DNA from: Nocardiopsis sp. TSRI0078
Lineage (GTDB): Bacteria > Actinomycetota > Actinomycetes > Streptosporangiales > Streptosporangiaceae
Reading direction: 5' to 3'
DNA length: 64,000 nt
NCBI RefSeq assembly: GCF_001905145.1
Contig: NZ_LWLB01000005.1
Span: forward strand, 1 to 64,000
Of this stretch, positions 35,646 to 43,639 are shown one piece after another. Position 1 is the stretch's first letter. The number at the start of each line of letters is the position of its first letter. Under the pieces are notes generated by a model. That model had not been told where the DNA came from, ran no database searches, and saw only the letters and a list, made by a program, of their open reading frames with translations. Both the position numbers and the translations under genes were made by a program.

Positions 35646-37043
35646 TCAGGGGATCTCCGTGGGGTCGCCGGGGTCGGCGGACGCCGTGCGACCGGGGATC
35701 TCCCCTCCCCTGGGCCCGGGGATCCTGCCGCCGACACCGCCCCCGACACCGGTGCCCCCGGCGGGCAGGCACACGCGGTTGCGGCCGGTCTCCTTGGCCC
35801 GGTAGAGCGCGAGGTCGGCCGCGGTGAGCAGCTCCACCAGGTCGTTGCCGTGGTCGCCGATGACGGCCACACCGATCGAGATGGTGATGGACACCGGCAC
35901 CTCGTCCACCGCGATCTCCATGGACCCCACCTGGGAGCGCAGGCGCTCGGCGGCCTGCCAGGCCTCGGTGGTGTCGGAGCCGGGCAGCAGCACCACGAAC
36001 TCCTCCCCGCCGAAGCGGCCGAGCAGGTCGGACTGGCGCAGCTGCTGGGCGATGGTGGTGGCCACGCCCAGCAGCACCTGGTCGCCGAACAGGTGCCCGT
36101 GGTTGTCGTTGACCCTCTTGAAGTGGTCGATGTCGATGATCAGCACCGCGGCCCGGCCCCGCGAGGAGTGCGCCCTGGCGATCTCCACCGACGCCTCCTG
36201 CTCCCAGGTCGGTGCGTTGAGCAGACCCGTCTTGGGATCGGTCCGGACGGCCATCTGCAGCTGCTGGTACAGCAGGCTGCGCTGCAGGAGCAGCACCGGG
36301 GGGACGGCGATGACCAGCAGGAAGAGCGACAGGTGGGCGAGGATGGCGACGGTGACGCCGACACATAACTCGACGGCGTCCACGGTGAAGGCCTCGCGGT
36401 CCCACATCGGCCGGAGGGGCTGCCCGGGGCCGTTGCTGGTCCGCGCGGCCACCACGACGATGAACGTGTTGAGGATCGTGAACCCGGCGCAGCACAGCAC
36501 CGCCACGAGCACGCCCGTACCGGTGGCCAGGCTCTCGTGGGCGTCGGGGACACCGCTCAGGCCGGCCTCGATCCCGCCGCCCTGGACGGCGTGCCAGACC
36601 ACCGAGGTCAAGAATCCCGACAGTGCGATCGAGGTCCCGTTGAACACCCGCCGGTGCACCAGTGCCCGCCGTGCGCGGAACTGGAGCAGGATGAAGACGG
36701 GGATGGGGATGAGGAGCGAGTACACGGGAGGCAGGAGGAGCACGGCGGGGAACCACCACGCTCCCAGCAGGTCGCGGGCGAACCCGGCGGGCACGCCGGG
36801 CATCCCGAGGCGGCGGATGGCCTCCACACAGACCGCCGCGCAGACGACGAGCGCCGCGAAGGTGGCCAGGTCCCGCCATGTGAAGGTGACCAGGGCCGCG
36901 CTCACACCGAACAGGAACAGCGCGGCGGTCAGGAGAAACACCAGGTAGGCGAACAGGATCCGGGGATGCTGCAGGATCGGCCAGCGCCGCTGCTCCTCAG
37001 CAGGATTCTCCCCGGGCGCCACCGGCTTCTCCGAGATGCTCAC
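35646..37043 (-). CDS. Membrane diguanylate cyclase (GGDEF)
   Basis: 465 residues. The N-terminal half has about seven hydrophobic helices (roughly 38-280), a membrane sensor of MASE-like layout. The C-terminal GGDEF domain has the active motif GGEEF (near 343-347) and an intact product-inhibition site RQSD five residues before it, plus DIDHFKRVNDNHGH for metal and GTP binding. It makes c-di-GMP, which in filamentous actinomycetes controls development through BldD. GTG at 37043 with GGGAGGA eight bases upstream. The last 30 residues are Gly/Pro-rich. Confidence 0.93.
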   Translation of the reverse strand: MSISEKPVAPGENPAEEQRRWPILQHPRILFAYLVFLLTAALFLFGVSAALVTFTWRDLATFAALVVCAAVCVEAIRRLGMPGVPAGFARDLLGAWWFPAVLLLPPVYSLLIPIPVFILLQFRARRALVHRRVFNGTSIALSGFLTSVVWHAVQGGGIEAGLSGVPDAHESLATGTGVLVAVLCCAGFTILNTFIVVVAARTSNGPGQPLRPMWDREAFTVDAVELCVGVTVAILAHLSLFLLVIAVPPVLLLQRSLLYQQLQMAVRTDPKTGLLNAPTWEQEASVEIARAHSSRGRAAVLIIDIDHFKRVNDNHGHLFGDQVLLGVATTIAQQLRQSDLLGRFGGEEFVVLLPGSDTTEAWQAAERLRSQVGSMEIAVDEVPVSITISIGVAVIGDHGNDLVELLTAADLALYRAKETGRNRVCLPAGGTGVGGGVGGRIPGPRGGEIPGRTASADPGDPTEIP

Positions 37044-37250
37044 CGATCCGTCCTCCCGACCATGTCGCGCTCTGCCGTCCGACCCCCGTATCCGTCTCTG
37101 ATGGGCCCACCGCCTTCCAAAGTTCTCCTTTCGACGGGTCGGATCGGCCCCGCGTTCCCTTACGGTGCCACTCGGTGACGACACCTGGGTACCCGTGATT
37201 CCGAAAAGTTGTTCGGCGCGTAGTACCAGCGTTACCGAAACCACTTTACA

Positions 37251-37307
37251 TTACGTTGGGTAATATCTTAATTGCTCATTGTATGAAGGGTGCAGGCCGT
37301 CGCTCAT
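37251..37307 (-). CDS. Candidate leader peptide (18 aa) upstream of the diguanylate cyclase
   Basis: ATG at 37307 with GGAGG five bases upstream encodes MSDGLHPSYNEQLRYYPT, ending TAA about 200 bases before the GGDEF gene on the same strand. The Leu codon is TTA, the rare codon read by the developmental tRNA BldA in streptomycetes. The ribosome site is excellent, but a frame this short can arise by chance and no promoter is recognised. Confidence 0.3.
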   Translation of the reverse strand: MSDGLHPSYNEQLRYYPT

Positions 37308-37465
37308 GCCGCCCTCCAGGACGAACGACGCGAAGCTTGGAGGAGATCGATTTTTGGGGCATCCTGCCTTAGGAAGCCGGATGGTGGCCACCCGTGGCAC
37401 GGGGCGCCGACCGCCTGGGGCCCCGGCCGTCCGGACTCCACGGCACCCGACCTCAAGGAGCACAC

Positions 37466-37492
37466 ATGTTCAACAGCGTTCACTGGACCTGA
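37466..37492 (+). CDS. Candidate 8-codon ORF with strong ribosome site
   Basis: AAGGAG precedes an ATG by the ideal distance; the frame MFNSVHWT ends in TGA and is followed 17 bases later by a strong hairpin. It may be a tiny leader or a chance match; no downstream plus-strand gene exists for it to control. Confidence 0.2.
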   Translation: MFNSVHWT

Positions 37493-37508
37493 CACGTCCG
37501 ACGAAAGC

Positions 37509-37541
37509 CGGGGGCGGGCGGCACCGTGCCGCCCGCCCCCG
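37509..37541. terminator. Terminator after the dynamin-like operon
   Basis: A perfect 16-bp GC stem (37509-37524 with 37526-37541; the real loop is a few bases wider), about 60 bases past the stop of the minus-strand dynamin-like gene. Confidence 0.75.
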
Positions 37542-37603
37542 GGCCGTCGGACGGAGCAGGGACGCCGGCGGGACGGCGTCTCCCGCCACCGCCGGGGCCC
37601 GCG

Positions 37604-40198
37604 TCAGTCCGGGGTCCTGGCCACCTCGTAGGCCGCGCGGAAGGCCCGGTACCTGGCCAGCTCGGCCTCCATCGGCTCCACCACCCGCAGTCCGGTGATC
37701 TCCCGGACCCGGACCTGGGCCGCTCTCTCCACGTCCTCGCGGCGCTGGACCGCGGCCACCTCCACGAGGTTCCCGCAGCCCACCCCGGTCAGCCATCCCA
37801 CCAGCAGGGCGGCGACCACCACGGCACCGGAGTAGAGGGCGAACAGGGGGTCGTCGAACGCCCGCAGCCCGGTGATGCCGCCGCCGAACCAGCTCAGCAG
37901 CGCCACGACGGCCCAGGCCAGTCCCACACCCGCGACCGCCAGCAGCGCGTACTGGGACGCGCGGGCCACCCTCCACCACGGCGGGCTCAGGTCGGGGTCG
38001 CCGACCGCCCCGGAGACGGCCTCACCCAGTTCGGCCGGGAGCTCGGGCACCCCGCTGCGCGCGGCGGCGCGCATCCGGCGGCGCCAGGGCGCGGGCATCC
38101 CCTCCGAGACGGTGTCGGCGGCCTCGCCCAGAACGGTCTCCAGCTCGGCCTCGTGCGCGTCCACCGGGCCGCTCACGCCGTTCTCGCTGTCGCGGCGCAG
38201 GAAGTCGAGCTGTACCGCGGCGAGCGGGTCCTTGCGCAGCCGCACCGCGCGGCGGGCGACGGGCCAGCCGACCTGGCGCTTGCCGCGCCTGACGTCGTTG
38301 GTCTCGGTGACGTCGGCGACCGCCGCCACCCCGGCCGCGCTGGCCAGGCCCTCCTGGATCCGGGTGCGCACCTGGGCCGGGACGGCCTCGGGAACCGTCT
38401 CGCCGTAGAACTCCTCGAAGGGCCCGATCACCTGGTCGAGGTCGGCGGCCAGGCGGTCCACCAGCGCACGCCGCTCGCGCACCGTCCCGGCGAGGAACTC
38501 GCGCAGGTCGCGGATGCCCTGGCCGGTGACCGTGGAGGTGGTGATCACCCGCGGGTGCACCCCCGACTCCGACTCCAGCAGGCGGCGCAGGTCGGTGAGC
38601 AGCTCCTCCAGCTCGTCGGACCCGACCTTGTCGACCTGGTTGAGGACGGCGACGGTGACCGCACCGTGTCCGGCCATCTGCGCCAGGTAGCGGTGGTGCA
38701 CCGCCGCGTCGGCGTACTTCTGCGGGTCCAGTACCCACACCAGCAGGTCGACCGAGCCGATGAGCCGGTCGGCCTCGGCGGTGTGCATGCTGCGGACCGA
38801 GTCGTGGTCGGGCAGGTCGAGCAGGACCAGCCCGGTCAGCTCGGAGTTGCCCGCGTCCAGGACGCTGGTGCGCGAGTGCCGGTAGCGGGTGGGAACGCCC
38901 AGCCAGCTCAGGAGGGCGTCGGCCCCCTCATGCCCCCACACGCAGGCGTGCGCCTTGGAGGTCGTGGGCCGGGTGACGCCGGTCTGCGACAGCTGGAGTC
39001 CGCACAGGGCGTTGAACAGCGAGGACTTGCCGCTGCCGGTGCCCCCCGCGAGCGCGACCACGGTGTGGTCGCCCGACAGTCGCAGCCGGGCGCCCGCGTG
39101 GTCGAGCAGCTGGGCGGACCGCGCGGTGAGCTCCTGCGGCAGGTCCTCCCGGCCCAGCTCGGTGAGGGTGGCCAGCGCGTCCAGGCGCTCGATCAGCTCG
39201 GCGCGGGTGATGGTCCGGGCGGGCTCCCAGGTGTCGTGGGTGGTGGGGCGGTACTCCTCTTCCTCCCCGGCCTCCCGCGTCTCCTCGGCCGCGGTGTCGG
39301 AACCCACGGCGCGGAAGGCGCCGGAGACGGCGGAGGGTCCGGGAACGCGGCGTGGCAGCGGTTCGGGCTCCTCCGGTGCCCGGGCGGCGGCCCCGTCGCC
39401 CCCGGACTCCGCGGCCCCGGGCTCGGCCCCGGACACGGGCGGGGAGGCGCGCTGCTCCTGCCGCGGGCCCGGTCCGGTGCCGGAGGCGGTGTGCTCCCCG
39501 GTCCGTTCGTCCTTCTCGTCCGGGCCGGGGACCCAGGTGGGCGCACCGCCGCGGGCCCGCGCCCCGGAGGACCCGCGGGAGCGGGTCCCCTGGTCGGCCG
39601 GTCCGCCGCCCTCGGTGTCCCGCTGCTGCCCCACGGCCGGGAAGGCGCCGGTGTTGCGTCCGGCGATGCGGGTGTCGTCGACCGCGTCGGCGAGGCTGCC
39701 GACCCATCCGGCGAGTCCGTCGGGGTCCTCGTGGTCGCCCCGGTCCGCGGCACCGGCCGCCTCGGCGGCGTCGGCACGGCGGGCACTCCCGTGGTCGCGT
39801 CCGGGAGCCGCGGAGTGCCGTGCGTGCCGCCCTGAGCGCCGCTGCGCGCCCGGGGAGGCCTCGGGCCCACCCGGGGCCGCTCCCTCACCCTCCGGCGCGT
39901 TCTCGCCGCCCTGGGAGGCCGTCCTCGACGCGATGGCTCCGGACGGGTCCGGATAGCCGGCGATACCGTCGTAGGCGGGCTCCTCGGGGTCCTCTCCGGA
40001 GGCGGAGTGCTCGGGATGCTCGGGGACCGGCATGGTGTAACCGCGCCACGGTCCGCCCTCGGGCCGGGCCTCGCTTCGGGTGCGCTCCTCGTCCCGGGCA
40101 CCGGGCGCGGGGCGGCCGCTCTCGCGGTCCTCGCCCTCGGCACGGTCTCGCGCGCCGGGTTCCCCGTGCGCCTGCGCCGGGTTCCACTGAGTCGTCAT
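37604..40198 (-). CDS. Dynamin-like GTPase with C-terminal membrane helices (DynB-like)
   Basis: 864 residues. The first 340 are low-complexity Gly/Pro/Glu/Arg-rich. The GTPase domain follows: G1 AGGTGSGKSS (near 386), G2 Thr in VTRPTTSK, G3 DLPDHDS and G4 NQVDK. Two membrane helices lie near 765-815, then a short cytosolic tail. Its ATG overlaps the stop of the upstream GTPase gene (ATGA), so the two are translationally coupled. The layout resembles Streptomyces DynA/DynB, which stabilise FtsZ rings at sporulation septa; this protein matches the membrane-anchored partner. Assignment by architecture, not alignment. Confidence 0.85.
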   Translation of the reverse strand: MTTQWNPAQAHGEPGARDRAEGEDRESGRPAPGARDEERTRSEARPEGGPWRGYTMPVPEHPEHSASGEDPEEPAYDGIAGYPDPSGAIASRTASQGGENAPEGEGAAPGGPEASPGAQRRSGRHARHSAAPGRDHGSARRADAAEAAGAADRGDHEDPDGLAGWVGSLADAVDDTRIAGRNTGAFPAVGQQRDTEGGGPADQGTRSRGSSGARARGGAPTWVPGPDEKDERTGEHTASGTGPGPRQEQRASPPVSGAEPGAAESGGDGAAARAPEEPEPLPRRVPGPSAVSGAFRAVGSDTAAEETREAGEEEEYRPTTHDTWEPARTITRAELIERLDALATLTELGREDLPQELTARSAQLLDHAGARLRLSGDHTVVALAGGTGSGKSSLFNALCGLQLSQTGVTRPTTSKAHACVWGHEGADALLSWLGVPTRYRHSRTSVLDAGNSELTGLVLLDLPDHDSVRSMHTAEADRLIGSVDLLVWVLDPQKYADAAVHHRYLAQMAGHGAVTVAVLNQVDKVGSDELEELLTDLRRLLESESGVHPRVITTSTVTGQGIRDLREFLAGTVRERRALVDRLAADLDQVIGPFEEFYGETVPEAVPAQVRTRIQEGLASAAGVAAVADVTETNDVRRGKRQVGWPVARRAVRLRKDPLAAVQLDFLRRDSENGVSGPVDAHEAELETVLGEAADTVSEGMPAPWRRRMRAAARSGVPELPAELGEAVSGAVGDPDLSPPWWRVARASQYALLAVAGVGLAWAVVALLSWFGGGITGLRAFDDPLFALYSGAVVVAALLVGWLTGVGCGNLVEVAAVQRREDVERAAQVRVREITGLRVVEPMEAELARYRAFRAAYEVARTPD

Positions 40199-42081
40199 CT
40201 CGTTATCTCAAGGTTGTACGTGGCCTGGTAGAGCTGGACGGCGCTGTCCTCGGACGGGATTCCGGCCGACGCCAGGGCGTTGTCGAAGGGCACGCGCTCG
40301 CGGTCGAGCAGCCCGAGGACGCGCCGGCGCAGGTCCTCCCGCGCCGATGCGCCAATGCTACGCAGTGACTGGGCGCCGAACAGCCCCTTGAGCAGGCGCT
40401 GCGGGGAGGGACCGGAGGGGTCGGCCGCGTGGGCGCCGCCTCCGGAGCGGGACCGCTCGTAGCCGAGCAGGTCGATGATCAGGACCAGGGCGACGATGTC
40501 GTGGTCGAAGGTGACGAACCGGGCCACGGACCGCTTGGTGGCGCCGCTGGCGGTGGTCATCTCGGCGACCTCGCGCTGCCACTCGGTGATCTCCTGGCGG
40601 ATCTGCTGGGCCAGCAGGCCGGTTCCGGGCTGGTTGAGGGCCTTGACGGCCAGGTCGCCGCCCCCGGGCACCTCCCGCCACCTCTGCTCGATCTCGTCGG
40701 AGGCGCGTTCGCATGCGGAGACCACGAGGGCCTCCAGGGCGTCGCGGACGGCCCGTTCCAGGGCGCTCACCCGCTGGCTGCGCTCGGCCTGCTCGGCGCG
40801 GCGCGCCCTGCGCGCGCGCTTCCCGCGCAGGCGCAGGCTCCTGGCGAGCTCTCCCCCGGCGGCCACCTCCTGCCAGCGGGCCATCAGCGACCCGCGCAGC
40901 AGGGATCCGTCGCCCAGGCCGGTCTCGATGCGGTGGCGCGCGGTGGCGTAGGAGTCGTCCACGGCGGTGGCGAACGTGCGCCCGGTCTCGATCTGCGCCT
41001 CCACCTGGCGGGCCAGTCCGGGCACCCGGGAGCGGAAGCTGTCGATGACGCCGATGAAGGTGCGCCGGGTGACGCGGTCGCGCTGCTCGGCCTCTCCCGC
41101 GACGTCGGCCAGGTAGCCGCGGATGTGGTCGGCGACGTTGGAGGTGAAGCGCTCTCCGCGGATCTGGTCGGTCTCGGGGATGGCGAACCTGGCGGCCGCG
41201 CCCAGCCCGTTGGCCTCCAGCATGGCCCCGAAGTGGTCCAGGAGCTGGCGCCGCCCCCTGCGCGGCACCCGGGAGAGCACGACCGCCAGGGAGGTGTCGC
41301 GGTCGCGGGCGACCTGCAGGAACTCCCACACACGCGCGTCGGCGTAGCGGGTGCTGGTGGTGACGAACATCCACAGGTCGGCGGCGTCGAGGAACTTGGC
41401 CGCGAACTCGTGGTGGGCGGCGACGGCGGAGTCGACGTCGGGGGTGTCGAGCAGGGCCACGCCCCGGGGCATGGCCTCGGTGGCGGCCAGCACCAGCATG
41501 CCGTCCTTGCCCGGCATCGCCAGGCCCTGCTGGCGCACGCGCGGCAGGGACGGGATGAAGGAGGCCTCGCTGAACCAGTCGACGTCGGCGGGGTTGCAGG
41601 CCAGGACGGGGCTGTTGGTGGTGGGGCGGCGCACGCCGGTGGTGGTGACCTGTTCGCCGACCAGGCTGTTGACCAGGGTGGACTTGCCCGCGCCGGTGGA
41701 GCCGGCGACAGCGATCAGCAGCGGGATGTCGGAGCGGCGCACCCGGGGCAGGACGTAGTCGGACAGTTGGGCGAGCACGTCGGCCTGGAGGGTGCGACCC
41801 TCCTCGGCACCCGGCAGGCCGTCGGCGAACTCCAGGTCACGGATGTGCCTGCGCAGCGATTCCAGGACCTGTTCGAGACGGTCGTCCTCGGGCGCGGAGG
41901 CACGGTGCTTGGCCGGTCCCCCGGGGACCGGGGCGGTGGGCCCGACGCGGGCGCCGGCGTCCGCGTCGGGCGCGGGCCCGGGGCCCGGGGCGGGCTGGTC
42001 GGAGGTGGCGGCCGGTCCGGTTCCGAACCGGTCCGGGGCACCGGGACCTGTGGTCCCCGGTGCTGCCGACGGCCGGGTCAT
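40195..42081 (-). CDS. Dynamin-like GTPase, soluble partner (DynA-like)
   Basis: 628 residues. After a Pro/Ala-rich N-terminus (about 65 residues) comes a dynamin-type GTPase: G1 AGSTGAGKST (near 127), G2 in GVRRPTTNS and G3 LDTPDVDS. The G4 NKxD motif is not evident (the position reads VVLSRVPRRG), so nucleotide specificity may be relaxed. A long helical region follows; no convincing membrane helix. Coupled by a 4-base overlap to the membrane-anchored partner downstream. Likely acts with it at the division or sporulation septum; inferred from the Streptomyces pair. Confidence 0.82.
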   Translation of the reverse strand: MTRPSAAPGTTGPGAPDRFGTGPAATSDQPAPGPGPAPDADAGARVGPTAPVPGGPAKHRASAPEDDRLEQVLESLRRHIRDLEFADGLPGAEEGRTLQADVLAQLSDYVLPRVRRSDIPLLIAVAGSTGAGKSTLVNSLVGEQVTTTGVRRPTTNSPVLACNPADVDWFSEASFIPSLPRVRQQGLAMPGKDGMLVLAATEAMPRGVALLDTPDVDSAVAAHHEFAAKFLDAADLWMFVTTSTRYADARVWEFLQVARDRDTSLAVVLSRVPRRGRRQLLDHFGAMLEANGLGAAARFAIPETDQIRGERFTSNVADHIRGYLADVAGEAEQRDRVTRRTFIGVIDSFRSRVPGLARQVEAQIETGRTFATAVDDSYATARHRIETGLGDGSLLRGSLMARWQEVAAGGELARSLRLRGKRARRARRAEQAERSQRVSALERAVRDALEALVVSACERASDEIEQRWREVPGGGDLAVKALNQPGTGLLAQQIRQEITEWQREVAEMTTASGATKRSVARFVTFDHDIVALVLIIDLLGYERSRSGGGAHAADPSGPSPQRLLKGLFGAQSLRSIGASAREDLRRRVLGLLDRERVPFDNALASAGIPSEDSAVQLYQATYNLEITR

Positions 42082-42153
42082 GATCGGTGTGCCCTCCTCA
42101 TCGGTGCTGACGGTCCCCCGCCGCGTGAACGACGTACGCCGCGGACGGAGGTC

Positions 42154-43434
42154 TCACTGGAGATCGCGCCCGGTCGCCAGTCGACGGGTCTCGAACTGGG
42201 TCCCCGTGTGCAGTATGTCAAGTTCCCGCGCTGTTTTGACCACTTCTCCGATGATCACCACCGCAGGGGGTCGCACTCCGGCCGATCGGACCGACGAGGC
42301 GATGGTGGCCAGCGTACCCGTGACGGTCCGCTGGCCCGGCAGTGTGGCTTCTTGTACCACGGCGACGGGCGTGTCGGAGGAGCGCCCGTGGGAGACGAGG
42401 GCGTCGGCGACCGCCTCGATGCGCTCCATCCCCATGAGGACCACGACGGTACCGCCCGCGCGGGCCAGGCCGGACCAGTCGACCGTGGAGCGCTCGTCCC
42501 CCGGTGGAACATGCGCGGAGACGATGTGCACGTCCTGGGCCACGCCCCGGTGGGTGGCGGGGATGCCCGCGCTGGCCGGGGCGGCGAGCGCGCTGGTCAC
42601 ACCGGGCACGGCGATGACGGGGACCCCGGCGGCGGCGCAGGCGGCGGCCTCCTCGCCGCCGCGGCCGAACAGGAAGGAGTCGCCGCCCTTGAGGCGTACC
42701 ACGAACCTGCCCTGCCGCGCGCGGTCGACCAGGACGGCGTTGATGTCCTCCTGGGTCATGGACCGGCCGTAGGGGATCTTGGCGGCGTCGATGACCTCGA
42801 CGTCGGCGGGCAGGCGGTCCAGCAGGGAGGTCGGGGCGAGCCGGTCGACCACCACCACGTCGGCCTGGGACAGGAGTTGCTGCCCCCGAACCGTGATCAG
42901 ACCGGGATCCCCGGGACCGCCCCCCACGAGTGCGACGCCGCGGAGGCGCTCGCGCCCGCGGCGGGCGTCGAGGGTGCCGTCGGAGAGGCCGTCGACGACC
43001 GCGTCACGCAGCCCGGCCGCGCGCCGGGGATCACCCGAGGCGACGACGCCGACGGTGATCCCGCCCGCGGTGCCGCTGGCGGGGGTCCATGCGGAGGAGG
43101 CGTTCCGGTCGTCGGCGCGCACGCACCACACGCGGGCGCCCTCGGCCTCCTCGGCGACGGCGGCGTTCACGCCGGGGTCGTCGGTGGCGGCGTGGACGAG
43201 CCAGTAGGCGGGGGCGTCCGGTCCGGCGACGTCGCCGGGGGCGTAGGGGCGGCGGTGCCAGGTGAGGTGCCCGGCCGAGGAGAGGTCCTCCAGGGCCGCG
43301 GAGACCGCGGGGGCGATGAGGGTGACCCGGGCGCCGGCCTCGATCAGTACGGGCACCCGGCGCTGGGCGACCCTGCCCCCGCCGACGACGAGGACGTCAC
43401 GGTCTTGCATGCGCAGACCAAGGAGATAGGTCAC
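42154..43434 (-). CDS. cobA: Siroheme synthase-like fusion: precorrin-2 dehydrogenase and uroporphyrinogen-III C-methyltransferase
   Basis: 426 residues. Residues 1-150 are a CysG/Met8-type NAD-binding domain (VLVVGGGRVAQRRVPVLIEAGA) that oxidises precorrin-2; residues 175-415 are SUMT with VALVGGGPGDPGLITVRG, RLKGGDSFLFGRGGEE and VPGVTSALAAPASAGIP. Together they make sirohydrochlorin from uroporphyrinogen III, feeding siroheme and B12. The central CysG dimerisation region looks shortened. GTG at 43434 overlaps the stop of a small Cys-rich frame (GTGA). It precedes the dynamin-like genes by 72 bases. Confidence 0.93.
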   Translation of the reverse strand: MTYLLGLRMQDRDVLVVGGGRVAQRRVPVLIEAGARVTLIAPAVSAALEDLSSAGHLTWHRRPYAPGDVAGPDAPAYWLVHAATDDPGVNAAVAEEAEGARVWCVRADDRNASSAWTPASGTAGGITVGVVASGDPRRAAGLRDAVVDGLSDGTLDARRGRERLRGVALVGGGPGDPGLITVRGQQLLSQADVVVVDRLAPTSLLDRLPADVEVIDAAKIPYGRSMTQEDINAVLVDRARQGRFVVRLKGGDSFLFGRGGEEAAACAAAGVPVIAVPGVTSALAAPASAGIPATHRGVAQDVHIVSAHVPPGDERSTVDWSGLARAGGTVVVLMGMERIEAVADALVSHGRSSDTPVAVVQEATLPGQRTVTGTLATIASSVRSAGVRPPAVVIIGEVVKTARELDILHTGTQFETRRLATGRDLQ

Positions 43435-43580
43435 GGATCGCGCCCCTTCGGTCGTCCGTACCGGCCCCCGGCGACGACGGCGGGGTGCTGGCGGCAGGAG
43501 GCACACCAGCCACCGGCGATGTCGGTGATTGCTTCACAGTACGTTGTCAAACAGGTGTTACACGGGCGTAAACGGGCCAC
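43431..43580 (-). CDS. Candidate 49-aa Cys-rich peptide overlapping the SUMT gene
   Basis: From GTG at 43580 a 49-residue frame runs to a TGA that overlaps the SUMT start (GTGA). It contains CNTCLTTYC and WCASC, that is two CxxC pairs plus one further Cys, and a basic C-terminus. The 4-base overlap and paired cysteines suggest a real zinc-binding microprotein translationally coupled to SUMT. Against this, there is no Shine-Dalgarno at the GTG, and the second Arg is followed by a TTA codon, rare in this genome. A TTG start near CLTTYC is an alternative. Confidence 0.35.
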   Translation of the reverse strand: MARLRPCNTCLTTYCEAITDIAGGWCASCRQHPAVVAGGRYGRPKGRDP

Positions 43581-43596
43581 GCCCGAGGAGTGTGAG

Positions 43597-43626
43597 CCCG
43601 CCCGCACCGGAGCCGGTGCGGGCGGG
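43597..43626 (-). terminator. Terminator of the BluB-CobT gene
   Basis: A perfect 14-bp stem (43597-43610 with 43613-43626) starting 13 bases past the cobT stop codon. It separates cobT from the downstream SUMT gene. Confidence 0.75.
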
Positions 43627-43639
43627 GCCGGGGCCGCCG

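Larger units (their letters stand above)
37044..37603. other. AT-richer intergenic region with candidate tiny ORFs
   Basis: 560 bases between the divergent-ended GGDEF gene and the dynamin-like gene. It contains a relatively AT-rich stretch (37200-37290) with an ATTAC-GTTGG-GTAAT inverted repeat at 37250-37264, an 18-codon frame on the minus strand, an 8-codon frame on the plus strand and a strong hairpin. These are listed separately. Confidence 0.5.
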
